A DNA stretch of 64,000 nucleotides from Variovorax boronicumulans (GCF_029892485.1 NZ_JARXVG010000013.1:124001-188000), one strand, 5' to 3'; shown: positions 26,149-33,827, counted from the first letter of the stretch. A program made the numbers and translations. Notes: generated by a model not told the origin, from the sequence alone.

Positions 26149-26690
26149 TTCAGGCTCGCCTTGAAGCCGTGGTCCTGGAGTCCGCTGCCGAACTGCCCCG
26201 AGCAGGAGGCTCCCAGCGTCAGGTTCGGGTGCAGCTCCACGTCCACGCCCGCCTCCACCACCGCAACGTTCTTGACCAGCGGTACGCCTGCGAGCGTGAA
26301 CGGGATGCTGTCCGCGAACGCATGCGTGCTGGTGGGCGTCGTGTCGCCGAAGGCGTGGCGCCAGCCGAGCATGCCGCGCAGCCGCGTGGTGGTGCCGAGC
26401 TGGGTGCTGGCGCGCAGGCCCAGCGTCGTGAAAGTCGCATCGACGCTGCCGCCCTCGCCGCAGAGCGCCGCCAGCCCGCCGCGCTCGACGTAGGCATCGC
26501 TGCGCAGCCGCGCGTAGGCCAGGCCGAAGGGCCCCAGCGCCACGCCTCCCGCGTCGATTCGGTGGCCGCTTCGCCGAAGAGCTGCGTGGTGGTGCAGTCG
26601 TAGTCTGCCGAGAGGTTGTCGGCGATACCTGCAAAGCGGACCGAGTGGCTGGTCTCGGTCTTGTTCCAGCTCTGGCTGGCACCCCTCTCG
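26145..26690 (-). pseudogene. Autotransporter beta-barrel domain remnant
   Basis: Minus-strand reading gives the C-terminal part of a type V autotransporter translocator: ASQSWNKTETSHSVRFAGIAD and TTTQLFGEAA in one frame, then, after a one-base shift near 26560, IDAGGVALGPFGLAYARLRS, FTTLGLRASTQLG, GMLGWRHAFGDTTPTSTHAF and GVDVELHPNLTLGASCSGQFGSG. Homologues end in a short aromatic motif after KASLN; here a stop follows KASLN directly, at the junction with the IS481 remnant. The passenger domain and signal peptide are missing. It cannot make a working protein. Confidence 0.8.
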
Positions 26691-26851
26691 TCGGCAAGCG
26701 TGGGTCATAGGGCACGAGAACACTCCCCGAAAGTGAGCCGCGCGTAGGAGAGCCACTGTCAGGAAGAGGCGGCAAACAGGCATGGCTTCGTACCTGCGGT
26801 AATGTCACCTTAGGCTCGCACGGGTTGTCCGCGCGCAGACTGGAGATCGAC

Positions 26852-27030
26852 ATGACAGACGACACGAAAAAACCGGACTGGACCGGAAGCTGATCGCGAT
26901 GCATGAGCCGCACGAGGTGCGTTCGTGGACCGAGTCGCTCAAATGCTCGGAAACTCAGCTGCGCGATGCGGTGAAGGCCGTGGGCAACTCGGCGGAAGCC
27001 GTGCGCGAGTACCTGGCCGGGAAGCGCTGA
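26852..27030 (+). pseudogene. DUF3606 protein, copy 1, frameshifted
   Basis: Starts MTDDTKKPDW and shifts frame by one base near 26877; the second frame continues RKLIAMHEPHEVRSWTESLK and ends QLRDAVKAVGNSAEAVREYL plus three residues. The intact family (about 60 residues, DUF3606) is a small helical protein of unknown function. The stop overlaps the next start (TGATG), so the pair was once an operon. A second copy lies at 32347. Confidence 0.75.
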
Positions 27031-27293
27031 TGAACAAGATCCGGCGCATTTCGGTGCACGTCGACGAGCCGGACCCAGGGCGCTTCTACTGGGTGCTCAT
27101 GGAAGAAGGCGGCGATGCGAGCCAATGGGCGGAGCTCCAATCTGCCGACGAAGGCTATGACATGTGGCTCGACGCACTGCAGGCAGGCATGCGGGCATTG
27201 GAGCGCCTCGCGTCAGACGAGCGGATCGGGCCTCGCATCGCGGGCGACGATGAAGATTCATCCCCGGTTGGTGAAACGCAGTTTCTCAGCTGA
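27030..27293 (+). CDS. Small 'RRIxxHVDEP' family protein, copy 1
   Basis: An 87-residue protein beginning MNKIRRISVHVDEPDPGRFYWVLMEEGG and continuing with QWAELQSADEGYDMWLDALQAGMRALERL, then an acidic tail. I do not recognise a named family. Two relatives occur in this window (broken at 32520, longer and intact at 33459), sharing the opening RRI-x-x-HV-(D/E)-E, a Trp-Val-Leu, and a repeat of helix-forming residues ending IGPR. The start overlaps the stop of the degenerate DUF3606 gene, so expression may depend on it. Predicted small soluble alpha/beta protein. Confidence 0.65.
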   Translation: MNKIRRISVHVDEPDPGRFYWVLMEEGGDASQWAELQSADEGYDMWLDALQAGMRALERLASDERIGPRIAGDDEDSSPVGETQFLS

Positions 27294-27441
27294 ACGTCAT
27301 GGTCGTCTATCTTGCTCTGTTGTTTTGGAAGAAACTGAGTTGGTATATGCGACGCGGCCCTCTCGCATAGGGCCGTGGTCTGCACTGCGGACGGCGCTTG
27401 CCATGACCTCAACAGATCGCTCTTCGAAGGAGGAATCTGAC

Positions 27442-27675
27442 ATGCCGGTATACAGCGATGCCTATGTCGCATGGATCGAAGCCGAGGCCAGGGCCGTATC
27501 CGCACATTGGGCTTTGTGCCGAAGAACCGGCAGCGCTGCCGAGTTCCAAGCCGAACTAGCCAATGTTTCCGCGTTACGTGACGAGTCGAACGCGCGCTTC
27601 GGGGCGATGATGAGCGAACACGACGAAAGAGTGGCCGCTTTGTGTCCCTATTGGGAGTCGTCTTTCGGCGCGTAA
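27442..27675 (+). CDS. Hypothetical 77-residue helical protein
   Basis: Opens MPVYSDAYVAWIEAEARAVS and is predicted almost wholly helical and acidic (FQAELANVSALRDESNARFGAMMSEHDERVAAL). An AAGGAGG ribosome site lies about 10 bases upstream of the ATG at 27442, which makes the gene credible; longer in-frame starts were rejected because they run through non-coding-like sequence. No family recognised. The 3' end overlaps the convergent gene at 27648-27899 by 28 bases. Confidence 0.55.
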   Translation: MPVYSDAYVAWIEAEARAVSAHWALCRRTGSAAEFQAELANVSALRDESNARFGAMMSEHDERVAALCPYWESSFGA

Positions 27676-27899
27676 AGCCGCTCTTTCTGCCTCAACCGGT
27701 TCAACTCGGCGCGTCCCATGAAGGTAATCCTGACGATCACCGCGACACGGTCGTCTATGTCCTCTCTGCCGGGAGGCGGCAATACAGCCTCGATCAGTTC
27801 GGCAGCAGCAAGAACTGCGGCGCAGTCGATCTCGCTTTCAGATCTGACGGTCAAGGGAAATGCGGCGTCTTCAATTCGACGGAGGAAATCCATGGGCAT
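27648..27899 (-). CDS. Small MPMDF-type protein, copy 1
   Basis: An 83-residue protein opening MPMDFLRRIEDAAFPLTVRS, with a central Ala-rich helix (VLAAAELIEAVLPP) and a strand region DRVAVIVRITFMGRAEL. A paralogue of the same length, order of elements and orientation lies at 29101-29346. The start at 27899 is chosen by comparison with that copy. No named family. The two copies flank an intact single-domain response regulator gene, which suggests a linked history. Confidence 0.65.
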   Translation of the reverse strand: MPMDFLRRIEDAAFPLTVRSESEIDCAAVLAAAELIEAVLPPPGREDIDDRVAVIVRITFMGRAELNRLRQKERLYAPKDDSQ

Positions 27900-28016
27900 G
27901 CGCGGTCCTTGTCTTCGCCCGCACAGTGTCAGAGGGGTTTGGGCTGAGATTAGCAATTTAACACCTTGATGACGAGTTTCAGACAACGGGGTGTGCCTTC
28001 GACGTCGCATGTTTCT

Positions 28017-28544
28017 TCATGTGGAAACCAGCCAAGCCCATTGTGTCCTTTGCATTCCGCGGAGGTCACTTCCCAACAAGGAAGTGAAGCACCGCGGCGA
28101 CGATGCCGACATCCCTTGCACGGGGCGCCGTCCTGTCGGTGGACCCTGGAGATCACGCCTTCGTCGCGGCGGCGGCGATCTCGTCAACGTCAACAGTTCC
28201 GGTGTCGATCTGATCCGAATGTTTATGTCCGAGGCGACGGAGATCACCTTGTCACTGGCCGGGTACGCTTTTTCGTCGAGCTTGTCGTTCCACTCAAGGA
28301 TGTAGGTGTTCGGTACGAACTGGAACTCGGCGCGCACCATGCGGTCGATGTCGTACAGAATGGTCTTGATGTTCGGGTCTTCGGCCCTGTAACCTAGGCT
28401 GCACTGCCAACGCGACGCATCGTAAAACACGGCTTCTGCGCAGGCTGCCAGCGGCGGGAGCACGCCAAAACATCGGTGAACTCCTGACCAGCGCCCCCTC
28501 ATGCTCAACCTTTTGAAGCACATATGGACGATGCCTCGTGCCAC
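28017..28544 (-). pseudogene. Degenerate gene of unknown family
   Basis: The central part reads convincingly as protein (YDASRWQCSLGYRAEDPNIK, YDIDRMVRAEFQFVPNTYIL, LDEKAYPASDKVISVASDIN). After about 28225 the sense shifts to another frame (IDTGTVDVDEIAAAATKA followed by a stop near 28155), implying a one-base frameshift. The outer parts of the open frame look non-coding. I do not recognise the family. Confidence 0.35.
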
Positions 28545-28548
28545 ATTG

Positions 28549-28568
28549 ATTCTGTTGTCACACAGAAT
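28549..28568. promoter_or_regulatory. 20-bp inverted repeat ATTCTGT-N6-ACAGAAT
   Basis: A perfect 7-bp-arm inverted repeat at 28549-28555 and 28562-28568, between the degenerate minus-strand gene and the response regulator at 28740. It looks like a regulator binding site. It is not a LexA box because the CTGT and ACAG halves are separated by 6, not 8, bases. Confidence 0.4.
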
Positions 28569-28739
28569 GACCAGAGAGGAAGGCCTCGACGCAACGCCAA
28601 TTTAGCCGGGCCGCATCGGCTGCCTGCCAGACCATGCCGCTCGTCTCACTCGTTGGCTCTGTGCGTTCCTACAAGACCCGGTCGATAGGTCGGTAGCCTT
28701 TTGGACAAAGACCCACAGGGGGTCGACAGATTGTTTGCC

Positions 28740-29117
28740 ATGCCTGTAACCGCATTCCTCGTCGAAGACAACAAGGTCATCAGAGACAACCTCATTCCTG
28801 CCATTGAGAGTTTGTCGGCCGCACGCGTGGAAGGCGTTGCGGAAACCGCGGACGATGCCGTCGCCTGGCTGATCTCCCATGATGGCCATTGGGACGTGGC
28901 TGTGGTGGATCTCTTCCTTCGGAAAGGATCTGGGCTCAACGTGGTCGAGCGCTGCCGAGACAGGGAGCCACACCAGCGTGTGGTGGTCCTTTCCAACTAC
29001 GCGACGCCTGAAATGCGGCGTCAGGCGCTGCTGCTCGGCGCAGATGCAGTGTTCGACAAGTCCACGGAGATCGATGCCTTGATCGACTTTCTGGAGACGC
29101 TCAATGGCCCGCACTAG
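28740..29117 (+). CDS. Single-domain response regulator (REC only), intact copy
   Basis: A 125-residue receiver domain without an output domain. The acidic pocket (VEDN, residues 8-11), the phospho-acceptor Asp57 (VAVVDLFLRKGSG), the Ser/Thr switch (VVVLSNYATPEM) and Lys (AVFDKSTE) are all present. The ATG at 28740 is chosen because it begins the first strand exactly; an in-frame ATG at 28701 adds an unrelated 13 residues. Two further copies in the window (36733-37120 and 45142-45529) are broken. Stand-alone receivers usually relay phosphate from hybrid kinases, and two such kinases are encoded at 41.5-48.2 kb. Confidence 0.88.
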   Translation: MPVTAFLVEDNKVIRDNLIPAIESLSAARVEGVAETADDAVAWLISHDGHWDVAVVDLFLRKGSGLNVVERCRDREPHQRVVVLSNYATPEMRRQALLLGADAVFDKSTEIDALIDFLETLNGPH

Positions 29118-29346
29118 GAGGGCCGCAGTCTTTTTTGCGTTCTAGCGCGACACGTCCTACGGGGGTGATCCGGATCACGATGGCGGCTTCCGGTCGCCCG
29201 CCGGCATCACCGGGCTGTGGAGTCAGCATCTCGGCGTCGACCAAGCCTGCTGCTTTCAATACCAGCACGTTGTTGATGTCGTCGAATGAATCGACCTTGA
29301 GCGGGAATTCAGCTTTCTCGATCTTCATTAAAAAGTCCATCGGCAT
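29101..29346 (-). CDS. Small MPMDF-type protein, copy 2
   Basis: An 81-residue paralogue of the 27648-27899 product: MPMDFLMKIEKAEFPLKVDS, then VLVLKAAGLVDAEML and AAIVIRITPVGRVALERKK. The shared elements show a real protein family with a conserved MPMDFL-x-x-IE-x-A-x-FPL start. It converges with the response regulator gene and overlaps its last 17 bases. Function unknown. Confidence 0.65.
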   Translation of the reverse strand: MPMDFLMKIEKAEFPLKVDSFDDINNVLVLKAAGLVDAEMLTPQPGDAGGRPEAAIVIRITPVGRVALERKKDCGPPSAGH

Positions 29347-29462
29347 GGCTTCTCCTGGCCGCCCCCTGGGATAGATCTACACGTTACCCTGACTTAGCGC
29401 TTTTCTCCTCTTTTCCGCGTGCGAAAAAAATGGCATGTTGATTTCCTCGCAAAGGAGCAGCC

Positions 29463-30398
29463 ATGGCCACCCCGCGCTCGATCGCATCCCTGTCCCTGGG
29501 TTTCGGCCTCGTGTCGATCCCGGTTCGCCTCTACACCGCCACAGAGAGTTCGGCCGCGGTGAGCTTCAACCTCCTGTCCCAGGAAGGGCACAGGGTCAAG
29601 CAACAGTACGTCTCCGCAGTCAACCCGAAGAAGATCGTTCCCCGATCGGAAATGGTCAAAGGTTACGAGTTCGACACGGACCGCTACGTCATCTTCAAGC
29701 CGAACGAGCTCAAGGCGCTGGAGGAAGGTGCGAGCCACTTGATCGATATCGTCGCCTTCATCCCTGCCGATGGGGTCGACCCGATCTACTACGACAAGCC
29801 CTACTTCCTGGCACCGGACAAACGCGGCGGCAAGCCGTACAACCTGCTGAAGAAGGCCATGCTCGAGAGCGGCCGCTGCGCGCTGGCCAAATGGGCGTGG
29901 AAGTCCAAGCAGTACGTCGTTCAGGTCCGCGCGCAGGACGAAGGCTTGGTCCTGCAGCAGTTGCTCTACGCGGAGGAAGTCCGCTCAATCAAGGACCTGG
30001 GCATCGAGCAGTTGGAGCCTTCGGCCGCCGAACTGAAGCTGGCGCTGCAGCTCATCCAGCAGATCTCCCGCGACAACTACGACCCGACGATGTTCGAGGA
30101 CGAGGAGAAAAAACGCATCCTCGCCGCGATCGACGCGAAGATCGCAGGCGAGGAAATCATTGCGGCCGAGCATCCCGAGGACGGTACGGGCGCGTCGGGC
30201 CAGGTCATCGACCTGACCCAGATGCTCATGGCCAGCCTGGAGCGGCAGAACGCCGGCAAGCGAAAGGCACAGGCGGCGCCGTCCAAGAGTGGCCAAGTCG
30301 TCACGCCGCTGCGAAAACCAGAGAACAAAGCCATGCGTGCTCCAAGGGCGGCCGCCAAACCCGCAGCGCCGGCACCGCGCGCCAAAACGAGAAAGTGA
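29463..30398 (+). CDS. ku: Ku-family DNA end-binding protein (first of two)
   Basis: Bacterial Ku homodimer that binds double-strand ends for non-homologous end joining; 311 residues. The Ku core is clear: RSIASLSLGFGLVSIPVRLY, VKGYEFDTDRYVIFKPNELKAL, FIPADGVDPIYYDKPYFLAPD and ALAKWAWKSKQYVV. The C-terminal 60 residues are Lys/Ala/Pro-rich (AAAKPAAPAPRAKTRK), as in Ku proteins that bind DNA or recruit LigD through a basic tail. An AAAGGAGC site precedes the ATG. It overlaps the next gene by 4 bases (GTGA). No ligD is visible within the window. It differs clearly from the second Ku at 33973. Confidence 0.95.
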   Translation: MATPRSIASLSLGFGLVSIPVRLYTATESSAAVSFNLLSQEGHRVKQQYVSAVNPKKIVPRSEMVKGYEFDTDRYVIFKPNELKALEEGASHLIDIVAFIPADGVDPIYYDKPYFLAPDKRGGKPYNLLKKAMLESGRCALAKWAWKSKQYVVQVRAQDEGLVLQQLLYAEEVRSIKDLGIEQLEPSAAELKLALQLIQQISRDNYDPTMFEDEEKKRILAAIDAKIAGEEIIAAEHPEDGTGASGQVIDLTQMLMASLERQNAGKRKAQAAPSKSGQVVTPLRKPENKAMRAPRAAAKPAAPAPRAKTRK

Positions 30399-31237
30399 CT
30401 ACGCAAGACAATCCGAGCCGATCGCTGCGCAACGTCGTGCAGTTGCTCGGCCTGTCCCGGCACGCCGTGCTCAAGCTGATCGAGCTGGGCTTTGTCACGC
30501 CCGTGAAAGAGGAAGGCAAGGCCTGGAGGTTTTCATTCCAGGACGTCGTTCTTCTGCGCTCGGCGAATGAGCTGCGCGCGGCGCGCATTCCCACGCGGCA
30601 GATCCTCAAGGCGCTGCGCCAGCTCAAGGCAACGCTTCCTGCGGAGCAGCCGTTGCAGGGCATGCGCATCACGGCACAGGGCGACCAGGTGACCGTGCGA
30701 TTCGGAGACGCGCACTGGGAACCCCAAACCGGTCAGTTCGTCCTGGACCTTCAAATCGCAGCGGGTGGCGGGTCCGTGAGTTTCTTCCCGCAGCAGTGGG
30801 CCGAGGCGCCGCCGACCGCCGAGCTCGACGCCCGATTCGCCAAGGCCGAGGCACTTGAAGAATCCGACCCTGAGGCCGCAGAGGCGACATACCGCCACGT
30901 GCTGGTCGACGATCCGGCCTATGCCCATGCCTATCTCAACCTGGGCTTCCTCATGTGCGAAGCCGGGCGGTGCGAAGAGGCGGCCGCGCTGTACGAGGAT
31001 GGGCTGCATTTCTGCCCCGACGACCCGCTCATGCACTTCAATCGGGCTGCAGCCCTCGAAGGCGTGGGCGACGTCGACGGGGCGCTGGCCAGCTACGAGG
31101 AGGCGTTGCGCTTGCAACCCGACCTGCCCGATGCGCACCGCAATGCCGCGCTGCTCTATGCGGATGCCGGGAATCAGCAAATGGCCATCCGTCACTTCAG
31201 CGCATTCCGGCGCCTCCAGACAGCGGGGCTGAAATAG
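30395..31237 (+). CDS. MerR-type HTH protein with C-terminal TPR repeats, coupled to Ku
   Basis: A 280-residue protein starting at GTG 30395, which overlaps the Ku stop. The N-terminal part (about 8-75) is a MerR-like helix-turn-helix (RNVVQLLGLSRHAVLKLIEL, FSFQDVVLLRSANELRAARI). A beta-rich middle (about 85-130) follows, then TPR repeats from about 145 to the end (YRHVLVDDPAYAHAYLNLGF, YEDGLHFCPDDPLMHFNRAA, YEEALRLQPDLPDAHRNAAL). It may regulate or scaffold the repair genes. Tight coupling to Ku is suggestive, but no direct role is known to me. Confidence 0.8.
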   Translation: MTTQDNPSRSLRNVVQLLGLSRHAVLKLIELGFVTPVKEEGKAWRFSFQDVVLLRSANELRAARIPTRQILKALRQLKATLPAEQPLQGMRITAQGDQVTVRFGDAHWEPQTGQFVLDLQIAAGGGSVSFFPQQWAEAPPTAELDARFAKAEALEESDPEAAEATYRHVLVDDPAYAHAYLNLGFLMCEAGRCEEAAALYEDGLHFCPDDPLMHFNRAAALEGVGDVDGALASYEEALRLQPDLPDAHRNAALLYADAGNQQMAIRHFSAFRRLQTAGLK

Positions 31238-31634
31238 CTGGGCGACCCACCACATCCGGCAGGAATTCGGCTGCACGCAATGCCGGACGATGGCGGGCGG
31301 GGACGGACCGCCCGAGCCTGGCGGCAGGCTCGCAGCGGTGGGCTGCGCAAACGGAGAGCGGTCGTCAACCCGTGATTTGGCGGTCGCCTTTCGCCTTCGG
31401 TTGCCCCCGTTTTCCCGATCTGGTGACCGACAGCGGGCTGCGCCGCCTCATCACGCGTGTACGCGCCAAGCTGGCTTTGACCCGCGCCGACCGCCAGCTT
31501 GACATGCTGGAGCCTCCGCCCGAACGGTGCGCGGCACGGCGGCCGTAACATTTGCCGTTCTTTTTCCGGCCATGTTTGCCATTTGGGCACCATAGCGCCG
31601 TCAGCGCAGGCATCCGGATTGCCGGACTGCAAGA
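31238..31634. other. Gene-poor stretch after the Ku/TPR operon
   Basis: About 400 bases in which I see no supported gene. A plus-strand frame ending at 31548 contains a plausible peptide (FPDLVTDSGLRRLITRVRAK) but lacks a start and family, and may be a remnant. Confidence 0.35.
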
Positions 31635-31940
31635 ATGCACGACCGTTTTTTGCACCTGGCAGAGCTGAGACAGCATGCGAACCAAGCTCGCGCTGTGGCA
31701 CTCGACTTCCAGCGCCTGATTGCTTCGAAGCCAATCCATGGAGAAGGGCGAAGCGCTGCATCTGAGACAGAGTTTCAAGCGTCCGTAGCACTGATGGATC
31801 TCGCCCTTGCGGCGCAGCGCCTCTACCTTCGTGAGGTCAAACGGTGCAATGTGGCGGCGCTCGACCGGGCGGCCTGTGCAAACGGGACCGGAATTCAACG
31901 GCGACCGGCCGGGGATCCAAGTAGCAATCGCTCCAAATGA
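31635..31940 (+). CDS. Hypothetical 101-residue protein
   Basis: Begins MHDRFLHLAELRQHANQARA and has helix-forming composition (FQASVALMDLALAAQRLYLREV) with a basic, Asn/Arg-rich tail. Codon positions look moderately gene-like, but there is no good ribosome site and no recognisable family. A competing minus-strand frame covers the same bases. Low-confidence gene. Confidence 0.35.
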   Translation: MHDRFLHLAELRQHANQARAVALDFQRLIASKPIHGEGRSAASETEFQASVALMDLALAAQRLYLREVKRCNVAALDRAACANGTGIQRRPAGDPSSNRSK

Positions 31941-32152
31941 GCGTTACGCAGCACCTAACGGCGTTACATCACAGCCCAGCCCATCCAGCTGGGTCCCGGC
32001 AAATCCCGATTTATCGCGCCGTTTTGGGTTGTCGTTTCTCAACACCATTCAATCTGCAAGCAATTCCCACTGAGGTCAGCGCCGCGCCGACCTAGCCACC
32101 CGAGCTCATGGACGTAACAAAAACGCCGCTGACAAAAATCCCGCTTTCGCGC

Positions 32153-32176
32153 AATACTGTTGTTTTATACAGTATT
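32153..32176. promoter_or_regulatory. Consensus LexA (SOS) box
   Basis: AATACTGT TGTTTTAT ACAGTATT: perfect 8-base arms around an AT-rich 8-base spacer, containing the canonical TACTGT-N8-ACAGTA. LexA in beta- and gammaproteobacteria binds CTGT-N8-ACAG. It lies only 6 bases before an ATG (32183), so a promoter here would be tightly SOS-controlled. The gene it once drove seems truncated. Confidence 0.8.
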
Positions 32177-32182
32177 CATATC

Positions 32183-32257
32183 ATGGCTGCGCTGCTGGAC
32201 TGGGTTGACAAAGACGAGGCTGAGCCACCGCCGCAGCCCGTAGGAGACCGGCCGTAA
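32183..32257 (+). CDS. 24-codon frame under the SOS box (truncated gene or leader)
   Basis: Reads MAALLDWVDKDEAEPPPQPV plus four residues, then TAA. It is acidic and Pro-rich, not hydrophobic, so it does not resemble SOS-induced membrane toxins such as TisB. It could be the surviving start of a larger SOS gene lost to deletion, since degenerate genes follow at once. Confidence 0.35.
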   Translation: MAALLDWVDKDEAEPPPQPVGDRP

Positions 32258-32346
32258 ATCGAAGGCGAAAATGCCTCAGGGTTTGGACTGTGGAATGTGA
32301 GAGTTTGAGGCAGCCGGCCTCGGGGCCACTCACTAGGAGATTCCCA

Positions 32347-32517
32347 ATGGCAGACAACCCGAAGAAGACCTCCCTCGACCAGAAGCTGATCGCGCTCAAT
32401 GAGCCACACGAGGTGCGATCTTGGACCGAGTCGCTCAAATGCTAGGAGACCCAATTGCGCGATGCGGTGAAAACTGTCGGCAACTCGGCCGTGCGCGAGT
32501 ATCTAGCCGGGAATTAG
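32347..32517 (+). pseudogene. DUF3606 protein, copy 2, with in-frame stop
   Basis: Reads MADNPKKTSLDQKLIALNEP, then HEVRSWTESLKC, a TAG at 32443-32445, and ETQLRDAVKTVGNSAVREYL to a TAG at 32515. Relative to copy 1 at 26852 it lacks two codons (Ala-Glu) near the end but keeps frame. Both copies are followed by a member of the same small-protein family, so a two-gene module was duplicated and both copies decayed. Confidence 0.75.
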
Positions 32518-32519
32518 TG

Positions 32520-32582
32520 GTGAGCGGCATTCGGCGAATAGCCATCCATGTTGACGAACCGAGTCCCGGACACTACTTCTGA
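32520..32582 (+). pseudogene. 'RRIxxHVDEP' family protein, copy 2, truncated
   Basis: GTG at 32520 opens SGIRRIAIHVDEPSPGHYF and meets TGA at 32580 exactly where copy 1 (27030) has a Trp TGG codon. Similarity ends there and a RecQ-like remnant begins, so a deletion joined two genes at this point. Confidence 0.65.
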
Positions 32583-32866
32583 CCTCGGCCGGTCCGTCGA
32601 GTTCAAACGCTGCGGAACGTGTGACAACTGCCCACGGATCGAAGCGCATGAAGCTGCAATGTCCCGCCCGCTCGTTCTGAGCGGCGGGCCTATGGTACCG
32701 GCGACCGATTCGCCGGCCCTCGCCGCTGGCGATCCGGTGCGGCCCTGGGGTTGTCATCGCTTCGGATGGCGGGTCGGTCACGGTCGGCTTTGCCAATGCA
32801 ACCGAACGCTGCTTTCACCCGGACTATGTGACCCGCGTGCGTCGAGCTACGGCCTTTGCGACTTGA
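32583..32866 (+). pseudogene. RecQ-family helicase C-terminal remnant
   Basis: The first frame has CGTCDNCPRIEAHEAAMSRP, matching the Cys-rich zinc-binding motif (CGxCDNC) near the end of RecQ helicases. After a frameshift near 32745 the sense continues GVVIASDGGSVTVGFANATE then RCFHPDYVTRVRR to a stop at 32866, which resembles the tail of proteobacterial RecQ-like proteins. The helicase core is absent. It is fused at its 5' side to the broken 'RRI' gene. Identification is by motif memory, not a search. Confidence 0.65.
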
Positions 32867-33275
32867 GTAAGGTGAGGGTGGTGTTGTCCGGGATGCCCTC
32901 GTAGTAGCGTTCCAGGATTTCCTTCATGGCAGTGTCCTGCGGCGCCGCCTCGGAAAACAGCGTCGCGCATGAACACAGCTTCATGTCGTCCGGGGATCCG
33001 AGAATTTGATGGATGGTGCGTCCACGAACTTCAAGGACCAGGCGTGCGCATTGCAACAGCCTGCTGCGCAGCAAAGGATGGGCCCAATACGCCCTCGCCT
33101 CCTCGATGCCCTCGATGCCGAAAAACTTGGCCGTCGGGCTTCGCCCGAGGGCCTTCAATTGCGGAAAGATGAACCAGATCCAGTGCGTGGTCTTCCGCCC
33201 TGCCGCGAGCTCTTCACACACGGTTTTGTAGACGGACTCCTGCGCTAGAACGAAGCGGTTGAGATCAAAGGCCAT
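32847..33275 (-). CDS. DUF1810 family protein
   Basis: A 142-residue protein opening MAFDLNRFVLAQESVYKTV and containing the family signatures THWIWFIFPQL and ARAYWAHPLLRSRLLQCARL, ending with LERYYEGIPDNTTLTLL. DUF1810 proteins are small soluble proteins of unknown biochemical role. The start at 33275 is fixed by the conserved opening; upstream in-frame codons are basic and non-homologous. It converges on and slightly overlaps the RecQ remnant. Confidence 0.9.
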   Translation of the reverse strand: MAFDLNRFVLAQESVYKTVCEELAAGRKTTHWIWFIFPQLKALGRSPTAKFFGIEGIEEARAYWAHPLLRSRLLQCARLVLEVRGRTIHQILGSPDDMKLCSCATLFSEAAPQDTAMKEILERYYEGIPDNTTLTLLKSQRP

Positions 33276-33458
33276 GGCGGTTCCGTGAGCTTTCCTTTTT
33301 CGATGTGGCAGACGCAAATCTGAACGACGCTTCGATCCAAGGCGGTAGGAAAGAGACGACCAGCGCGTAGGCCGGAACACCGTCAGTCGATGGGCCTATA
33401 CGACGATGGTCACCGGTCCGATGGCGGCGGAACGTTGCACCGCAACCAAGGAACGACC

Positions 33459-33827
33459 ATGAGCACCTCAGTGCAAGATTCGCTGCGGCGGATCGCCATC
33501 CATGTCGAAGAGGCCAAGACGGGGGGATTCGAATGGGTGCTCAGCGAAGCCGATGCTAATGCCGGCGACGATCGGTGGACTGTGCTCAAGCGCGCCCGCA
33601 AGGCCGTGAAGAGCTACAAGGCGTCGATGGCGGACGGCCTCGTCGCGCTTCAATCGCTCATCAACAACCTGGACATCGGGCCTCGGACCGCCAAACCCGA
33701 AGGCGAGCCCGAAGCCGCATCCCCGCGCAAGCGCCCTTCCCGTCCTGCACCGGCCAAGCATCGCGACGAAAAGCCGCCCGCAAAGACGAGCGGCAGGACC
33801 GTCTTCGGCTTCGGCCTGATGAAGTAG
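33459..33827 (+). CDS. 'RRIxxHVEE' family protein, long intact copy
   Basis: A 122-residue protein: SLRRIAIHVEEAKTGGFEWV, then DRWTVLKRARKAVKSYKASM, QSLINNLDIGPR, and a basic, Pro/Lys-rich tail (SPRKRPSRPAPAKHRDEKPP) ending FGFGLMK. The first 75 residues are related to the products at 27030 and 32520; the basic tail is unique and resembles DNA-binding tails such as those of the neighbouring Ku proteins. An AAGGAACG ribosome site precedes the ATG at 33459. It lies 145 bases upstream of the second Ku gene in the same direction, suggesting co-expression. Confidence 0.7.
   Translation: MSTSVQDSLRRIAIHVEEAKTGGFEWVLSEADANAGDDRWTVLKRARKAVKSYKASMADGLVALQSLINNLDIGPRTAKPEGEPEAASPRKRPSRPAPAKHRDEKPPAKTSGRTVFGFGLMK

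Noticed and set aside
28549..28568. Possible LexA box near the receiver gene
   Set aside because: CTGT and ACAG are separated by 6, not 8, bases, so it does not fit LexA spacing.
33006..33248. Plus-strand frames opposite the DUF1810 gene
   Set aside because: The minus strand encodes the conserved DUF1810 protein over its whole length.
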